From an uncultured Pseudomonadales bacterium (lineage in GTDB: Bacteria > Pseudomonadota > Gammaproteobacteria > Pseudomonadales > Azotimanducaceae), in NCBI GenBank assembly GCA_937775265.1, contig CALKBV010000006.1, forward strand, positions 248,001 to 312,000: a stretch of 64,000 nucleotides of DNA, read 5' to 3'. Made by a program: the position numbers and the translations under genes. Every line of letters starts with the position of its first letter. Within the stretch, counting starts at the first letter, position 1. This document shows positions 8,806-18,791 of this stretch, piece by piece. The notes under the pieces are model-generated. The model searched no databases. It had not been told where the DNA came from and saw only the letters and a list, made by a program, of their open reading frames with translations.

Positions 8806-9825
8806 TCAGGAGAGTAGCTCTAGAGCGCTGATAGCTCTTCTTGCAACACCCGCTTTTTGCTTCTCGAGATCCACATCTGTGTCCTCACCCATCGCACCAA
8901 CAAGATATCGCTTGTAAACACCCTGACCAATTGCAGCCAGGCGCCAATGGGAAAAAGCGCGATAGTAACTGATTCCGGACAAATCCCTGTCGGTGGCTTT
9001 CTCATAGATTTCAGCAATCTTTTCCCTGGTAATAAAACCACCAGCTGCAGATGGCGACTGGTCGCCTTCACCAGGCTCCAGAACTTCCTCAAGCGTCACC
9101 CAGTTATTCATGAGGTAACCAACATCTGCCAACGGGTCCCCTAAGGTGCAAAGTTCCCAGTCCAGGATTGCTTTTACCTTGCCGTCCGCGACAATCATAT
9201 TACCTAACCGAAAATCACCGTGGACGATGGTTGCACCAATTTGCTCAGGCATGCGGTCAGCCAGCAGACGACAGCTTTCTTCCATTTCAGGAATATCGTG
9301 TGTCTTCGCGGCTTCCCATTGCTTGGTCCACCTTTTGAGTTGACGGGCGAGGTATGCTTCCTTACGGCCCAAATCGCCAAGGCCAACATCATCCGGGTTG
9401 ATCGCGTGAAGCTTGCAGAGAATATCCACAACATCTTCACCGATCGGCTTTCTTGAAGCTTCTGGCAATGTGGCTGCTATCACGGAGTCATTCAGCACAA
9501 GGCCATCAACAAACTCCATCACATAGAAGTCAGCCTCGTTGACGGAATTGTCTTTACACAAGCCATGGTTTGTAGGAACGGGCACATCAGAACCCTTCAG
9601 TGCATCAATGATTTTATGTTCCCTGCCCATATCATGAGCAGACTCAAGAACATGCCCGAGTGGAGGGCGCCTCAACACATAGGCCTTACCGGCACCATCC
9701 TCACACCGAAAGGTCAGATTGGAGTGCCCGCCTGCAATCAGTGAAAAACTGAGCGGTGGCTTGATCCCCGGAATTCGTTCAACCAACCACCTTGTCACTT
9801 TTTCTACGTTAATGCCTTCGACCAC
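8806..9825 (-). CDS. Phosphotransferase (APH family, ACAD10/11-type kinase domain)
   Basis: A 339-residue kinase-fold protein. The catalytic loop is VHGDFRLGNM (residues 201-210) and the metal-binding Asp222 sits in ILDWELCTLGDPLADVGYL. These spellings match the 'putative aminoglycoside phosphotransferase' group homologous to the kinase domain of ACAD10/ACAD11 and bacterial LvaA-like proteins. Those are known to phosphorylate 4-hydroxyacyl-CoA so that the hydroxyl can be eliminated. That role fits the CoA-centred neighbourhood but is inferred; antibiotic phosphorylation is unlikely. It starts at GTG 9825 with AGGAGG eight bases upstream. Confidence 0.85.
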   Translation of the reverse strand: MVEGINVEKVTRWLVERIPGIKPPLSFSLIAGGHSNLTFRCEDGAGKAYVLRRPPLGHVLESAHDMGREHKIIDALKGSDVPVPTNHGLCKDNSVNEADFYVMEFVDGLVLNDSVIAATLPEASRKPIGEDVVDILCKLHAINPDDVGLGDLGRKEAYLARQLKRWTKQWEAAKTHDIPEMEESCRLLADRMPEQIGATIVHGDFRLGNMIVADGKVKAILDWELCTLGDPLADVGYLMNNWVTLEEVLEPGEGDQSPSAAGGFITREKIAEIYEKATDRDLSGISYYRAFSHWRLAAIGQGVYKRYLVGAMGEDTDVDLEKQKAGVARRAISALELLS

Positions 9826-9947
9826 GACAACTTCCTCCTGACTCTATTCCCTGCCTCAGATATTGTATTCAAGGCTAATGAATCCGAGGGTATCAGTATT
9901 GTGCTAACTTGTCCCTGCCCACGATCAGACAGGAATATTGACACGTA

Positions 9948-10958
9948 ATGAAGACGATTCGCTGCCATCAAATCAATGACGACATATCAACGATCAGCCT
10001 GGACGAGGTAGATATCGCGCCACCCGGCGCAGGAGAAGTCCAGATTAGGGTCATGGCCTGTTCCGTTAACTTTCCCGATGTCTTGATGATCCAGGGTAAG
10101 TACCAGTTTGCTCCCCCATTACCGTTCGCGCCTGGCGGTGAATTTGCAGGTGAGATAGTTGCTGTTGGACCTGACGTCGATCAGTTTAAGGTCGGCGACA
10201 GGGCGGTAGCGGGAGCCCGGTATGGCGGTTTTAGTGAGTTGGTCAACGCAGAGGTACAGGCAGTCAAACCCGTCCCTCCGGGGATCAGTTTCGAGAAAGC
10301 CGCCGCCTATCAGACCGCTTACCTGACAGCCTACGTGGCACTCACCATTAGAGGAAGTCTAAAAGCCGGTGAAACCTTGCTGGTTCACGGTGCAACCGGG
10401 GGCGTTGGCCTGGCTGCCGTTGATCTGGGCAAACACCTTGGCGCAACAGTTATCGCCACCGGCGGTACGGACGAAAAACTTGCCGTGGTTAAGGCCCGGG
10501 GCGCCGACCATGTCATCAACTATACCCTGCCTGACGATTCGCTCGGCGGGTTTAGGGAAAAGGTTAAGGAGCTGACGGATGGACTAGGTGCAGATGTGGT
10601 TTTTGATCCTGTCGGCGGAAGCGTGTTTGATGAAAGCATGCGCTGCATCAACTGGAACGGAAGAATACTGACCATCGGATTCACATCCGGCGTTTGGCCA
10701 AAAGCTGCAGTGAACCATATTCTTATAAAGCAAATCAGCGTCATAGGGGTCCGCGCAGGCGAAATCGGACGCCGGGATCCCGAACTGGGTGAAAGGACCC
10801 GCAGAGAGCTGTACCAATTATTGGAAAACGGCGATATTGACCCCCACATCTGTGCCGCTTTCCCATTAGAGAAAGCGGTCGACGCAATGAAGATGCTGAC
10901 GGATAGAAAAGTCGTAGGCAAAGTTGTTGTTACCGCCAATGGTTACACGCCTTCCTAG
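9948..10958 (+). CDS. NADPH:quinone oxidoreductase family protein (zinc-independent MDR)
   Basis: 336 residues. The catalytic-domain start (DEVDIAPPGAGEVQIRV, then CSVNFPDVLMIQGKYQ) resembles QOR and crotonyl-CoA-reductase-like MDR enzymes. The Rossmann motif HGATGGVGLAAVDL is at about residue 147, and the zinc-binding Cys cluster of alcohol dehydrogenases is missing. The known reaction is NADPH-dependent reduction of quinones or alpha,beta-unsaturated carbonyls. It starts at ATG 9948 and is divergent from the phosphotransferase across 122 bp. Its last 4 bp overlap the end of the convergent CoA-transferase. Given the neighbours, an enoyl-type substrate is possible. Confidence 0.9.
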   Translation: MKTIRCHQINDDISTISLDEVDIAPPGAGEVQIRVMACSVNFPDVLMIQGKYQFAPPLPFAPGGEFAGEIVAVGPDVDQFKVGDRAVAGARYGGFSELVNAEVQAVKPVPPGISFEKAAAYQTAYLTAYVALTIRGSLKAGETLLVHGATGGVGLAAVDLGKHLGATVIATGGTDEKLAVVKARGADHVINYTLPDDSLGGFREKVKELTDGLGADVVFDPVGGSVFDESMRCINWNGRILTIGFTSGVWPKAAVNHILIKQISVIGVRAGEIGRRDPELGERTRRELYQLLENGDIDPHICAAFPLEKAVDAMKMLTDRKVVGKVVVTANGYTPS

Positions 10959-12154
10959 GACTCTCCGGCAAAAACCACCTTGTCCCGGATCAGGGATTCG
11001 ATTTCCTTTTCGGTGAAACCATGATCCAGAAGAATCTTTCGTGAATGCTCCCCATAAAGCGGTGGATCGATTGCTGGCTTACAGGCTTCACCGGAAATTT
11101 TGATCGGGTTTGCTATTGTCCATTCAAACTCAGGATCATCCGATTCAGTTTTAATGACCACGCCGTTTTCGATCAGGTGTGCGTCCTGCACGACATCCGT
11201 CAGCCCATCAATGACACCGAAGGTCAGTTCGAACTTATCTAGCGCAAGGCTCACGTCCTTCAGGTTCATTGCGCCAATCGCCTCAGCAATAATCTCTTTC
11301 AGGTCATCACGATGCCGCATCAAGGTACGCATATCCTGGAACCGGTCATCTTCCAGCCATTCAGGATGTCCAAGAGCATTCGCGAACTCCGGCCATTCCT
11401 TGGGAGGATTAGTAAATACCAGAATAACGAATCGCCTGTCCCTGGTCTCGTACACCATGGCGAAAGGGCTCCGACTACTTTTATCCAGGAACCCCCCCAG
11501 GTCAAATCCCGAAATTGCACCCTGCAGGCTCATACCATTCGCCCAGCAGCCACTCGCGATAAGCGACGTTTCAACAAAGCTGCCCTCACCCTCTTTCTCA
11601 CGTTTAAACAGCGCCATCATTACCCCGGCGAACAGCGACATTGCCGTTGAATGATCTCCGACCCCCCCAGCCGGAAAGACAGGAGGCGCATCCTTGGGCT
11701 TCATCAGCTGCATGATCCCGGTTCTGGCAAACCAGGCGGTAGAGTCATATCCGCGCCGCTTTCTGTCCGGCCCAAGGTTTCCATATCCAGTCAACTGGGC
11801 AACAATAAGGCGAGGGAACCTAACGTGAAGGGCTTCATAACTCATTCCATACTTTTCAAGCTGGTCATTCCGAAAATTTGTAACCAGCACGTCCGTATCA
11901 TCGAGCAGTTTCATCAGGACCTCGTGGCCTTCATCCGTCGTGATATCCAATGACATCCCCAGCTTATTGCGAGAAGTCAGCTGCCAGTTATAGTCTGTCT
12001 TCCAATTGCCGTGCAGGCGCCGGTAGCCATCCCCGCCGGGAGGTTCGATCTTGATAACCTCTGCTCCATAGTCTGCCATCAATGTCGCTGCGCCTGGTGC
12101 TGCCAGAAAACTGGCAAGGTCAACGACCTTTAAACCTTCCAATAAATATGTCAC
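10955..12154 (-). CDS. Class III CoA-transferase (CaiB/BaiF family)
   Basis: Moves CoA between carboxylates through an aspartyl-CoA intermediate. At 399 residues the length is standard. Seen: LLEGLKVVDLASFLAAPGA, the usual N-terminal GxxVLDLs...AGP-like segment; ADYGAEVIKIEPPGGD; TSRNKLGMSLDI; and GGVGDHSTAMSLFAGVMMAL, where the Asp of GDHS is the expected nucleophile. C-terminal GEHSRKILLDHGFTEKEI is typical. It starts at GTG 12154 with GAGG upstream. Family members act on carnitine, formyl/oxalyl, steroid or dicarboxylic CoA esters; the acceptor is unknown here. It is divergent from the acyl-CoA ligase and probably part of the same pathway. Confidence 0.93.
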   Translation of the reverse strand: MTYLLEGLKVVDLASFLAAPGAATLMADYGAEVIKIEPPGGDGYRRLHGNWKTDYNWQLTSRNKLGMSLDITTDEGHEVLMKLLDDTDVLVTNFRNDQLEKYGMSYEALHVRFPRLIVAQLTGYGNLGPDRKRRGYDSTAWFARTGIMQLMKPKDAPPVFPAGGVGDHSTAMSLFAGVMMALFKREKEGEGSFVETSLIASGCWANGMSLQGAISGFDLGGFLDKSSRSPFAMVYETRDRRFVILVFTNPPKEWPEFANALGHPEWLEDDRFQDMRTLMRHRDDLKEIIAEAIGAMNLKDVSLALDKFELTFGVIDGLTDVVQDAHLIENGVVIKTESDDPEFEWTIANPIKISGEACKPAIDPPLYGEHSRKILLDHGFTEKEIESLIRDKVVFAGES

Positions 12155-12262
12155 TTCTAATCCTCGCGTCTACCTGGAGCCACCCTGAAAAAAGATACAG
12201 CATTTGCAACCGGTGGAGAGAATCCCTATCTTACCCAATCTTTGAAGTTCGTGGAGCCAATG

Positions 12263-13960
12263 ATGTACGATATTTATAAGGAAACCTGGGATGCCCTCAT
12301 CGCCGAGGGAGCCCCCTTCCATTACAAGGAAATCGAAGTTCGCGGTTCCCCCATGCGGGTCTATTCAGAGGCCCCACCCAGCCTGCGCGAAATCTGGTTA
12401 GCCGCAGCAGCCCACGCCGCTAATGACTACCTGGTCTTCCGTGAGGAGCGCTGGACCTATGCAGATGCACATCGTGAAGCCGCTTCAATCGCTAACTGGC
12501 TTCGCAACCAGGGTGTTAACCCTGGAGACAGGGTAGCGATAGCCCTTCGAAACTACCCTGAATGGTTACTTCTCTACTGGGCATGCGTTTCCACAGGTGT
12601 CACCGTCGTTGGCATGAATGCCTGGTGGGTAGAAGATGAGATGACCTATGGCCTGAAAGATTCATCACCGAAGGTTCTGTTCTGCGATCAAGAGCGTCTG
12701 GCTCGATACCTCAATATCCGGGATGAATTCCCAGATATCACTACCGTCGGAGTACGACTTCCTAATGCTATAGGCGGTGTCATCGACTATGCGGAAGTCA
12801 TCGCTACCGGCGGTGATCTGCCTGAAGTGAATGTGGATCCTGATACCGATGCCTGTATTTTTTATACTTCCGGGACAACCGGCTATCCAAAAGGCGCACA
12901 ATTAACCCACCGTGGATGCGTACACAACATCATGAACCTTGGTTTCGCCGCACAGGTAAACGGCCTCTCTACCGCCCGGATCAATAACGTCGAACTACCC
13001 AATCCTGAAGAGGTAGCACCACCATCAGCACTGGTAACAACACCCATGTTCCACGTGACTGCCAACAACTGCCTCGCCCAGGGCACAACCATGGCCGGAG
13101 GGAAACTGATTCACATGTACCGCTGGGATGCTGGTGAAGCACTCAAGATCATCGAGGCCGAGAAAATTACCAGCCTGACCGGCGTACCCGTGATGTCTCG
13201 TGAGCTGATTAGCCACCCGGATTTTGACCATTACGATACATCATCACTAAAATCCGTTGGCGGCGGGGGCGCGCAACTACAACCCGATCTGGTTGGAAAA
13301 ATCGACAAAGCAGTTAAAAATGCTAGCCCAGGTACCGGCTATGGCATGACGGAGACCTGCGGCATTATCACCTCCATTGGCGGTATTTTCTTTCTGGATA
13401 AACCCGCCAGCTGTGGACCCGCCATGCCCGTCTTCGAGGTGAAAGTAGTCGATACAGACGGCAACGAACTTCCTCAGGGTAAACCTGGCGAGCTCTGGGT
13501 CAGGGGTGCACCTGTCATCAAGGGCTACATCAATCGTGAAGAAGCCACCGCAGAGTCAATCACCGAAGGCTGGCTGCACACTGGAGACGTGGCGACGATC
13601 GATGAACACGGCTTCATTTTCATTGTTGACCGAGTGAAAGACATGGTCCTTCGGGGCGGCGAGAACATTTATTGCAGTGAAGTTGAAACAACACTGCACA
13701 AGATGGCAAGCATTGCAGAATGCTCTGTGTTTGGCGTCCCTGACGACAGACTGGGCGAAGAAGTTGGCGTTTCGATCTATCTGAAACCAGGCACCGTTGC
13801 GACCGCTGATGATATTCGAGCCTTTTGCCTTCAACATATGGCCAAACACAAGATACCTCGCTATATCTGGCTCAGCGACGATCACTTGCCTCGCAACGCC
13901 AGTGGGAAATTTCTCAAACGAGAGCTCAGAGATACCCTGGACATTGCAGAGGCAGTCTGA
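12263..13960 (+). CDS. Acyl-CoA synthetase (AMP-forming, ANL superfamily)
   Basis: Activates a carboxylic acid to its CoA thioester through an acyl-AMP intermediate. Seen: the P-loop FYTSGTTGYPKGAQLTH, the adenine-binding GYGMTETCG, the hinge HTGDVATIDEHGFIFIVDR, and the catalytic Lys near the end in PRNASGKFLKRELR. The length is about 565 residues. I prefer ATG 12263 (or 12260), because GGAG lies 6 bp upstream at 12253-12256; a TTG at 12242 is also in frame. It diverges from the CoA-transferase. It resembles medium- and long-chain ligases, and the natural acid cannot be told from sequence. Confidence 0.93.
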   Translation: MYDIYKETWDALIAEGAPFHYKEIEVRGSPMRVYSEAPPSLREIWLAAAAHAANDYLVFREERWTYADAHREAASIANWLRNQGVNPGDRVAIALRNYPEWLLLYWACVSTGVTVVGMNAWWVEDEMTYGLKDSSPKVLFCDQERLARYLNIRDEFPDITTVGVRLPNAIGGVIDYAEVIATGGDLPEVNVDPDTDACIFYTSGTTGYPKGAQLTHRGCVHNIMNLGFAAQVNGLSTARINNVELPNPEEVAPPSALVTTPMFHVTANNCLAQGTTMAGGKLIHMYRWDAGEALKIIEAEKITSLTGVPVMSRELISHPDFDHYDTSSLKSVGGGGAQLQPDLVGKIDKAVKNASPGTGYGMTETCGIITSIGGIFFLDKPASCGPAMPVFEVKVVDTDGNELPQGKPGELWVRGAPVIKGYINREEATAESITEGWLHTGDVATIDEHGFIFIVDRVKDMVLRGGENIYCSEVETTLHKMASIAECSVFGVPDDRLGEEVGVSIYLKPGTVATADDIRAFCLQHMAKHKIPRYIWLSDDHLPRNASGKFLKRELRDTLDIAEAV

Positions 13961-13965
13961 CCTTT

Positions 13966-13987
13966 AAAAGCTATTTGCGGCTTTTTT
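13966..13987. terminator. Possible bidirectional terminator hairpin
   Basis: AAAAGC at 13966-13971 can pair with GCTTTT at 13980-13985, with an 8-base loop and two more T residues. It lies between the convergent acyl-CoA synthetase and YgiQ genes and overlaps the YgiQ stop codon. The stem is short and AT-rich, so the call is weak. Confidence 0.35.
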
Positions 13988-16049
13988 GTCCTGGGTTTTT
14001 CGGTAGACCATTGTGCTGAGTCGAAAATGGACGAGAACCGCGGTAGCCGGGCTTTGAAAACTGCGTTCTTGGTATCAGGTGCATCTTCCCGTTACCGATC
14101 AGATCACTGCGACCCATTTTCCGAAGCGCTTCACGCAGCATGGGCCAGTTGTCCGGATCGTGGTAGCGCAGGAAGGCCTTGTGCAACCTGCGTTGTCTTG
14201 CCTTTGCCACCACACTGACATGCTCAGAAGATCGAGCGACTCTCTTCAACGGATTTCTTTCCGAGTAATACATGGCAGTCGCAGTGGCCATGGGTGATGG
14301 ATAGAACGTCTGCACCTGGTCGGCTCGAAAACCGTTTTCCTTCAGCCATCTCGCGAGATTTAGCATATCGTCATCGGTCGTTCCAGGATGACCCGCAATA
14401 AAATACGGGATCAGGTACTGTTTTTTACCTGCTTCTTTCGAGTATTTCTCGAACATCGCCTTAAAAGTATCGTAAGTCCCGATACCAGGCTTCATCATTT
14501 TGGAAAGCGGGCCCTGTTCTGTGTGCTCCGGCGCGATCTTCAGGTAACCACCGACATGTTCTGTCACCAATTCCTTAACGTACTCCGGCGTCTCAACCGC
14601 AAGGTCATAACGCAGACCCGATGCAATCAGGACCTTTTTGACCCCCTCCACTTCACGCGCTTTTCTGTAAAGGGAAATCAGTGGGGTCTGGTCAGTATCC
14701 AGATTCTTGCAAATCGAGGGATAGACACATGAAGGTCTTCGGCACGACTCTTCGATTTCCTTGTCTTTGCAGTTCAGGCGCCACATGTTTGCGGTGGGAC
14801 CACCAAGATCTGAAATCACGCCAGTGAACGCCGGGGACTTGTCCCGGATTTCGCTAATCTCGTTTATGATCGATTCTTCTGATCGGCTCTGGATAATACG
14901 ACCCTCATGTTCGGTAATCGAACAAAAGGTACAGCCGCCAAAGCAGCCGCGCATGATATTGACCGAATGCCTGATCATCTCATAGGCGGGAATATTATCC
15001 TCGCCGTATCCAGGATGAGGGATTCTCTGATAAGGCCGCTCAAACACCCAGTCAAGTTCCGGTGTCGTTAGCGGAATCGGCGGTGGATTCAGCCAAACAA
15101 TTTTGTCTCCATGGCGCTGTGCCAGCGCGCGAGCATTACCCGGATTCGTTTCCCGGTGCAGCAGACGTGACGCATGCGCATACAGAGCCTTGTCACCCCG
15201 AACCGATTCAAAGGATGGCAGCTCAATATATTCTGGCGCTGATTCCATCATCAACCGAACGCCGCTATCAGCCTTTTCATCCGGCAGCCGGGTCTCATCC
15301 AGTCCACGCCAGCCTGCAAGTGGCTCATCCGTCACATAGGCCGTGCCCCGAATATCCTGTATATCTGCCACTGCCTCACCGGATGCCATCCGATGCGTCA
15401 GCTCAACGATTGCCCGTTCTGCATTACCAAACAACAGCATGTCGGCTTTTGCATCCAGCAGGACCGATCGGCGTATTTTTTCGCTCCAGTAATCAAAATG
15501 TGCAATACGCCTAAGGCTTGCCTCGATGCTTCCTATGACAATCGGCACGTCTGGATAAGTTTCCCGGCAACGCTGGGAATAAACAATGACCGACCTGTCA
15601 GGCCGGCGCCCACCGATGTTACCTGGCGTATAGGCATCGTCATGGCGAATTTTCTTATCCGCCGTGTAACGATTAATCATGGAATCCATGTTGCCCGCGG
15701 CAACCCCAAAATACAGATTAGGCTTTCCCAGGACAGAAAATTCTTCCGTCCCCCGCCACTCGGGCTGCGCGATGATACCAACCCGGAAACCCTGCGCTTC
15801 CAGCACCCGGCCAATAACGGCCATGCCGAAGCTGGGGTGATCCACATAGGCATCCCCGGTTACAATGATCACATCACAGCTATCCCAGCCCAGGGCATCC
15901 ATCTCCGCCCTTGAGGTGGGCAAAAATGGTGCAATACCGAAACATTCGGCCCAATAGGGCCGGTATTCATCGAGATTTCTGGAGGGCTGGAGTTGCATGA
16001 TGCGCATCGTAACAGAACCTTGCCCTGCAACCCTCACAAACTGAGTCAA
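13971..16049 (-). CDS. ygiQ: YgiQ-family radical SAM protein
   Basis: A large (692-residue) radical SAM protein of the conserved UPF0313 group; its physiological reaction is not established. The [4Fe-4S] motif C-x3-C-x2-C is visible in [19 protein letters not shown]. The N-terminal region ([20 protein letters not shown] and [20 protein letters not shown]) is a cobalamin-binding-like domain typical of the family. The reading frame opens at 16049, but [15 protein letters not shown] from ATG 16007 aligns better with family N-termini and has AAGG at a fitting distance. It is monocistronic as far as can be seen. Confidence 0.93.
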   Translation of the reverse strand: MTQFVRVAGQGSVTMRIMQLQPSRNLDEYRPYWAECFGIAPFLPTSRAEMDALGWDSCDVIIVTGDAYVDHPSFGMAVIGRVLEAQGFRVGIIAQPEWRGTEEFSVLGKPNLYFGVAAGNMDSMINRYTADKKIRHDDAYTPGNIGGRRPDRSVIVYSQRCRETYPDVPIVIGSIEASLRRIAHFDYWSEKIRRSVLLDAKADMLLFGNAERAIVELTHRMASGEAVADIQDIRGTAYVTDEPLAGWRGLDETRLPDEKADSGVRLMMESAPEYIELPSFESVRGDKALYAHASRLLHRETNPGNARALAQRHGDKIVWLNPPPIPLTTPELDWVFERPYQRIPHPGYGEDNIPAYEMIRHSVNIMRGCFGGCTFCSITEHEGRIIQSRSEESIINEISEIRDKSPAFTGVISDLGGPTANMWRLNCKDKEIEESCRRPSCVYPSICKNLDTDQTPLISLYRKAREVEGVKKVLIASGLRYDLAVETPEYVKELVTEHVGGYLKIAPEHTEQGPLSKMMKPGIGTYDTFKAMFEKYSKEAGKKQYLIPYFIAGHPGTTDDDMLNLARWLKENGFRADQVQTFYPSPMATATAMYYSERNPLKRVARSSEHVSVVAKARQRRLHKAFLRYHDPDNWPMLREALRKMGRSDLIGNGKMHLIPRTQFSKPGYRGSRPFSTQHNGLPKNPGQKSRK

Positions 16050-16200
16050 CCCATTAATACGGACTCAAATGGAAACCCATAAAAACCATAGCCACGCGTC
16101 GATTTAGAGAACCGAATACGTTATTCTTCCGCGACTTACGACCCAGCGGCTTCGGTGGCAATTTTATGGGTACCAGCACAAACAAAAAGGGCGGAAATTG

Positions 16201-18000
16201 ATGCTGAAACACAACAAGCTCGCGGCTTGGCTCGAAGAGATGAAAGACCTTTGCCAACCAAATGCCGTGGTTATTTGCGATGGCAGCACCGAGGAATACA
16301 ACCGCATGTGGGGCCTGCTTTTAGACGCAGGTGTCGCAAAAAAACTAAACGAAGAAAAAAAACCTAACAGCTACCTTGTACGTTCGGATCCGGCGGATGT
16401 CGCACGGGTAGAGAGCAGGACGTATATCTGTTCAGAAGAAGAACAGGATGCGGGGCCGAACAACAACTGGATAGAACCTGATCAAATGCGTTCAACGCTG
16501 ACCGACTTGTTCGACGGTTGTATGCGCGGCCGAACTATGTACGTCATCCCCTTTTCAATGGGACCTGTAGGCTCGCCGATCGCCCATATCGGTATCGAAA
16601 TCACTGATTCACCTTACGTCGTCACCAGCATGCACATCATGACCCGGGTCGGCCAGCCCGTTCTGAATGAACTGGGCGAAGACGGAGAATTCGTCCCCTG
16701 CGTGCACTCAGTGGGTGTCCCCCTGGATGACGACGCAGCAGATGCCCCATGGCCATGCAATCCAGAGAAACTGCACATTGCCCATTTCCCGACAACACGC
16801 GAGATTTGGTCGTTCGGTTCCGGTTACGGCGGCAATGCCTTGCTCGGTAAAAAATGCTTTGCGCTAAGAATCGCTTCTGTTATGGCGCGGGACGAAGGTT
16901 GGCTCGCGGAACATATGCTGATTCTGAAACTGACTAATCCTGCAGGTCAGTCCCATTACATTGCCGGCGCGTTCCCCAGCGCATGTGGCAAAACCAATCT
17001 GGCGATGCTCGTTCCTACTATTCCTGGCTGGACTGTTGAAACAGTAGGTGACGATATCTGCTGGATGAAATTTGGCGATGATGGCCAGCTTTACGCGATT
17101 AACCCTGAAGCCGGGTTTTTTGGTGTCGCGCCAGGAACCGGCATGGACTCCAACGCCAATGCCATGGATAGCCTTACCGAAAACTGTATCTTTACTAACG
17201 TTGCCGAAACCGATGATGGCGATGTCTGGTGGGAAGGTATAGGCGATGCACCCGCACACCTGATCGACTGGAAGGGTAATGACTGGACGCCGGACTCTGG
17301 AACACCGGCAGCTCACGCCAACGCAAGGTTCACGGTATCTGCCGCCCAATGTCCCGTTATCGCAGATGAATGGGAAGACCTGAAGGGCGTTCCCATTAGC
17401 GCCATTCTATTTGGCGGAAGAAGAGCAACGGTTGTACCGCTCGTGAACGAGGCCAGGGACTGGCAGCAAGGAACCTTCTTTGGCTCCATTGTTTCATCCG
17501 AAAAAACCGCGGCTGCTGCGGGAAAAATCGGCGAGCTTCGACGAGACCCCATGGCGATGCTCCCCTTCTGCGGCTACAACATGGCCGACTACTGGAGTCA
17601 TTGGATTAACACGGGCCAGCAGAAGGGCGTTAGGCTTCCCAAAATTTACTACGTCAACTGGTTCAGAAAGGACGACGATGGCCAATTTATATGGCCAGGG
17701 TTCGGTGAAAATTCCCGTGTCTTGAAATGGATATTCGAACGATGTGAGGGTACGGCACAGACAGTTGAAACACCTATCGGTAACCTGCCCAACGTTGATG
17801 GGCTGGATTTTTCGGGTCTTGGTCTTTCCAATGATCAGATTGCGGAACTACTCCGGGTAGAAGTCGACGGATGGCTTGAAGAGATCCCACTGATTGAAGA
17901 CTACTACGCCAGCTATGGAAACCATGTTCCCGAAGAGCTCCACAAAGAGCTCAGAGAACTTAAAACGCGACTTGAAGACGCAAAGCAAGCTGCCGCCTGA
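16201..18000 (+). CDS. pckG: Phosphoenolpyruvate carboxykinase (GTP)
   Basis: Catalyses oxaloacetate + GTP to PEP + GDP + CO2, the entry to gluconeogenesis when cells grow on fatty acids or C2-C4 acids. Seen: [14 protein letters not shown] near the N-terminus, SRTYICS, the kinase P-loop [13 protein letters not shown] with the reactive Cys of the GTP-type enzyme, [13 protein letters not shown], and WKGNDWTP. The length of about 600 residues is normal. Either TTG 16198 or ATG 16201 can start; AGGGCGG lies just upstream. The SDR gene starts 2 bp after its stop. GTP-type enzyme rather than the ATP-type PckA is less common in gammaproteobacteria. Confidence 0.95.
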   Translation: MLKHNKLAAWLEEMKDLCQPNAVVICDGSTEEYNRMWGLLLDAGVAKKLNEEKKPNSYLVRSDPADVARVESRTYICSEEEQDAGPNNNWIEPDQMRSTLTDLFDGCMRGRTMYVIPFSMGPVGSPIAHIGIEITDSPYVVTSMHIMTRVGQPVLNELGEDGEFVPCVHSVGVPLDDDAADAPWPCNPEKLHIAHFPTTREIWSFGSGYGGNALLGKKCFALRIASVMARDEGWLAEHMLILKLTNPAGQSHYIAGAFPSACGKTNLAMLVPTIPGWTVETVGDDICWMKFGDDGQLYAINPEAGFFGVAPGTGMDSNANAMDSLTENCIFTNVAETDDGDVWWEGIGDAPAHLIDWKGNDWTPDSGTPAAHANARFTVSAAQCPVIADEWEDLKGVPISAILFGGRRATVVPLVNEARDWQQGTFFGSIVSSEKTAAAAGKIGELRRDPMAMLPFCGYNMADYWSHWINTGQQKGVRLPKIYYVNWFRKDDDGQFIWPGFGENSRVLKWIFERCEGTAQTVETPIGNLPNVDGLDFSGLGLSNDQIAELLRVEVDGWLEEIPLIEDYYASYGNHVPEELHKELRELKTRLEDAKQAAA

Positions 18001-18002
18001 AC

Positions 18003-18770
18003 ATGAGTGTACTTGAGAGATATAGTCTAGAAGGACAGGTAGCTGTCGTCACCGGCGCTGGCAGGGGTATTGGGGAAGGCATCGCAAAAGATTTCGCCAA
18101 AGCCGGGGCCAAGGTGGTTGTCGCTGCGCGCAGAACGAACGAGATTGAGGCTGTAGCAGAAGCCATTCGTGAAGGCGGAGGAGAAGCTATTGCGATAACA
18201 ACCGACGTCACCGACGATACCGCACTAGATGCGCTAGCCCGGGCAGCGGTCGACACCTTCGGCAAGCTCACTATCTGGGTGAACAACGCTGGTGGTTCGC
18301 CCATGAGAATGCCCATCCGCGAGTTACCGCGCGACGAATGGGATAGGACGATTGCCCTGAACCTGACCTCTATCTATACCGGCTCCATCACGGCAGCCAA
18401 GTACATGGAGAAAGGCGCAATCATCAACATTACCTCCGGCGCAGGCACCGGACCTGTTCCCGGTAGTGCTCACTACGGTGCCGCAAAAGCCGGTACCAAT
18501 TCCCTGACTTGGACTCTGGCTGCGGAATTTGCGCCGGACATTCGGGTCAACGCTGTTGCGCCAGGGGCCATCCCAACAGAAGTGATGTTGAAAGCTATTG
18601 GCCGGGATGAAAGCCAACTGGATCAAGTCCTGGAAGAATGGAATATTCCATTGGGCCGACTTGGCACCCCCGAGGACATTTCCACAGCGTGTATTTACCT
18701 TGCGTCAGATGCGGCCAGTTGGATAAGTGGGGAAATACTTCGGGTCGGCGGTGGGGCAAAAGCAAGATAA
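18003..18770 (+). CDS. SDR-family NAD(P)-dependent oxidoreductase
   Basis: A classical short-chain dehydrogenase of 255 residues. The cofactor motif TGAGRGIGEG is at about residues 19-28, NNAGG near residue 90, the active-site Ser in NITSGAGTG, Tyr and Lys in SAHYGAAKAG, and the C-terminal ASWISGEILRVGGGAKA. Family members oxidise or reduce hydroxyl/keto groups on steroids, acyl-CoA or sugars. It starts 2 bp after the PEP carboxykinase stop, so the two are co-transcribed, although the functional link is not obvious. It is convergent with the MFS gene. Confidence 0.92.
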   Translation: MSVLERYSLEGQVAVVTGAGRGIGEGIAKDFAKAGAKVVVAARRTNEIEAVAEAIREGGGEAIAITTDVTDDTALDALARAAVDTFGKLTIWVNNAGGSPMRMPIRELPRDEWDRTIALNLTSIYTGSITAAKYMEKGAIINITSGAGTGPVPGSAHYGAAKAGTNSLTWTLAAEFAPDIRVNAVAPGAIPTEVMLKAIGRDESQLDQVLEEWNIPLGRLGTPEDISTACIYLASDAASWISGEILRVGGGAKAR

Positions 18771-18791
18771 CCCCGCTAACTTCCACTGAAA

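Noticed and set aside
16054-16257. Small minus-strand frame between ygiQ and pckG
   Set aside because: It overlaps the pckG start region, is rich in basic and Pro residues without a pattern, and has no known match; a chance frame.
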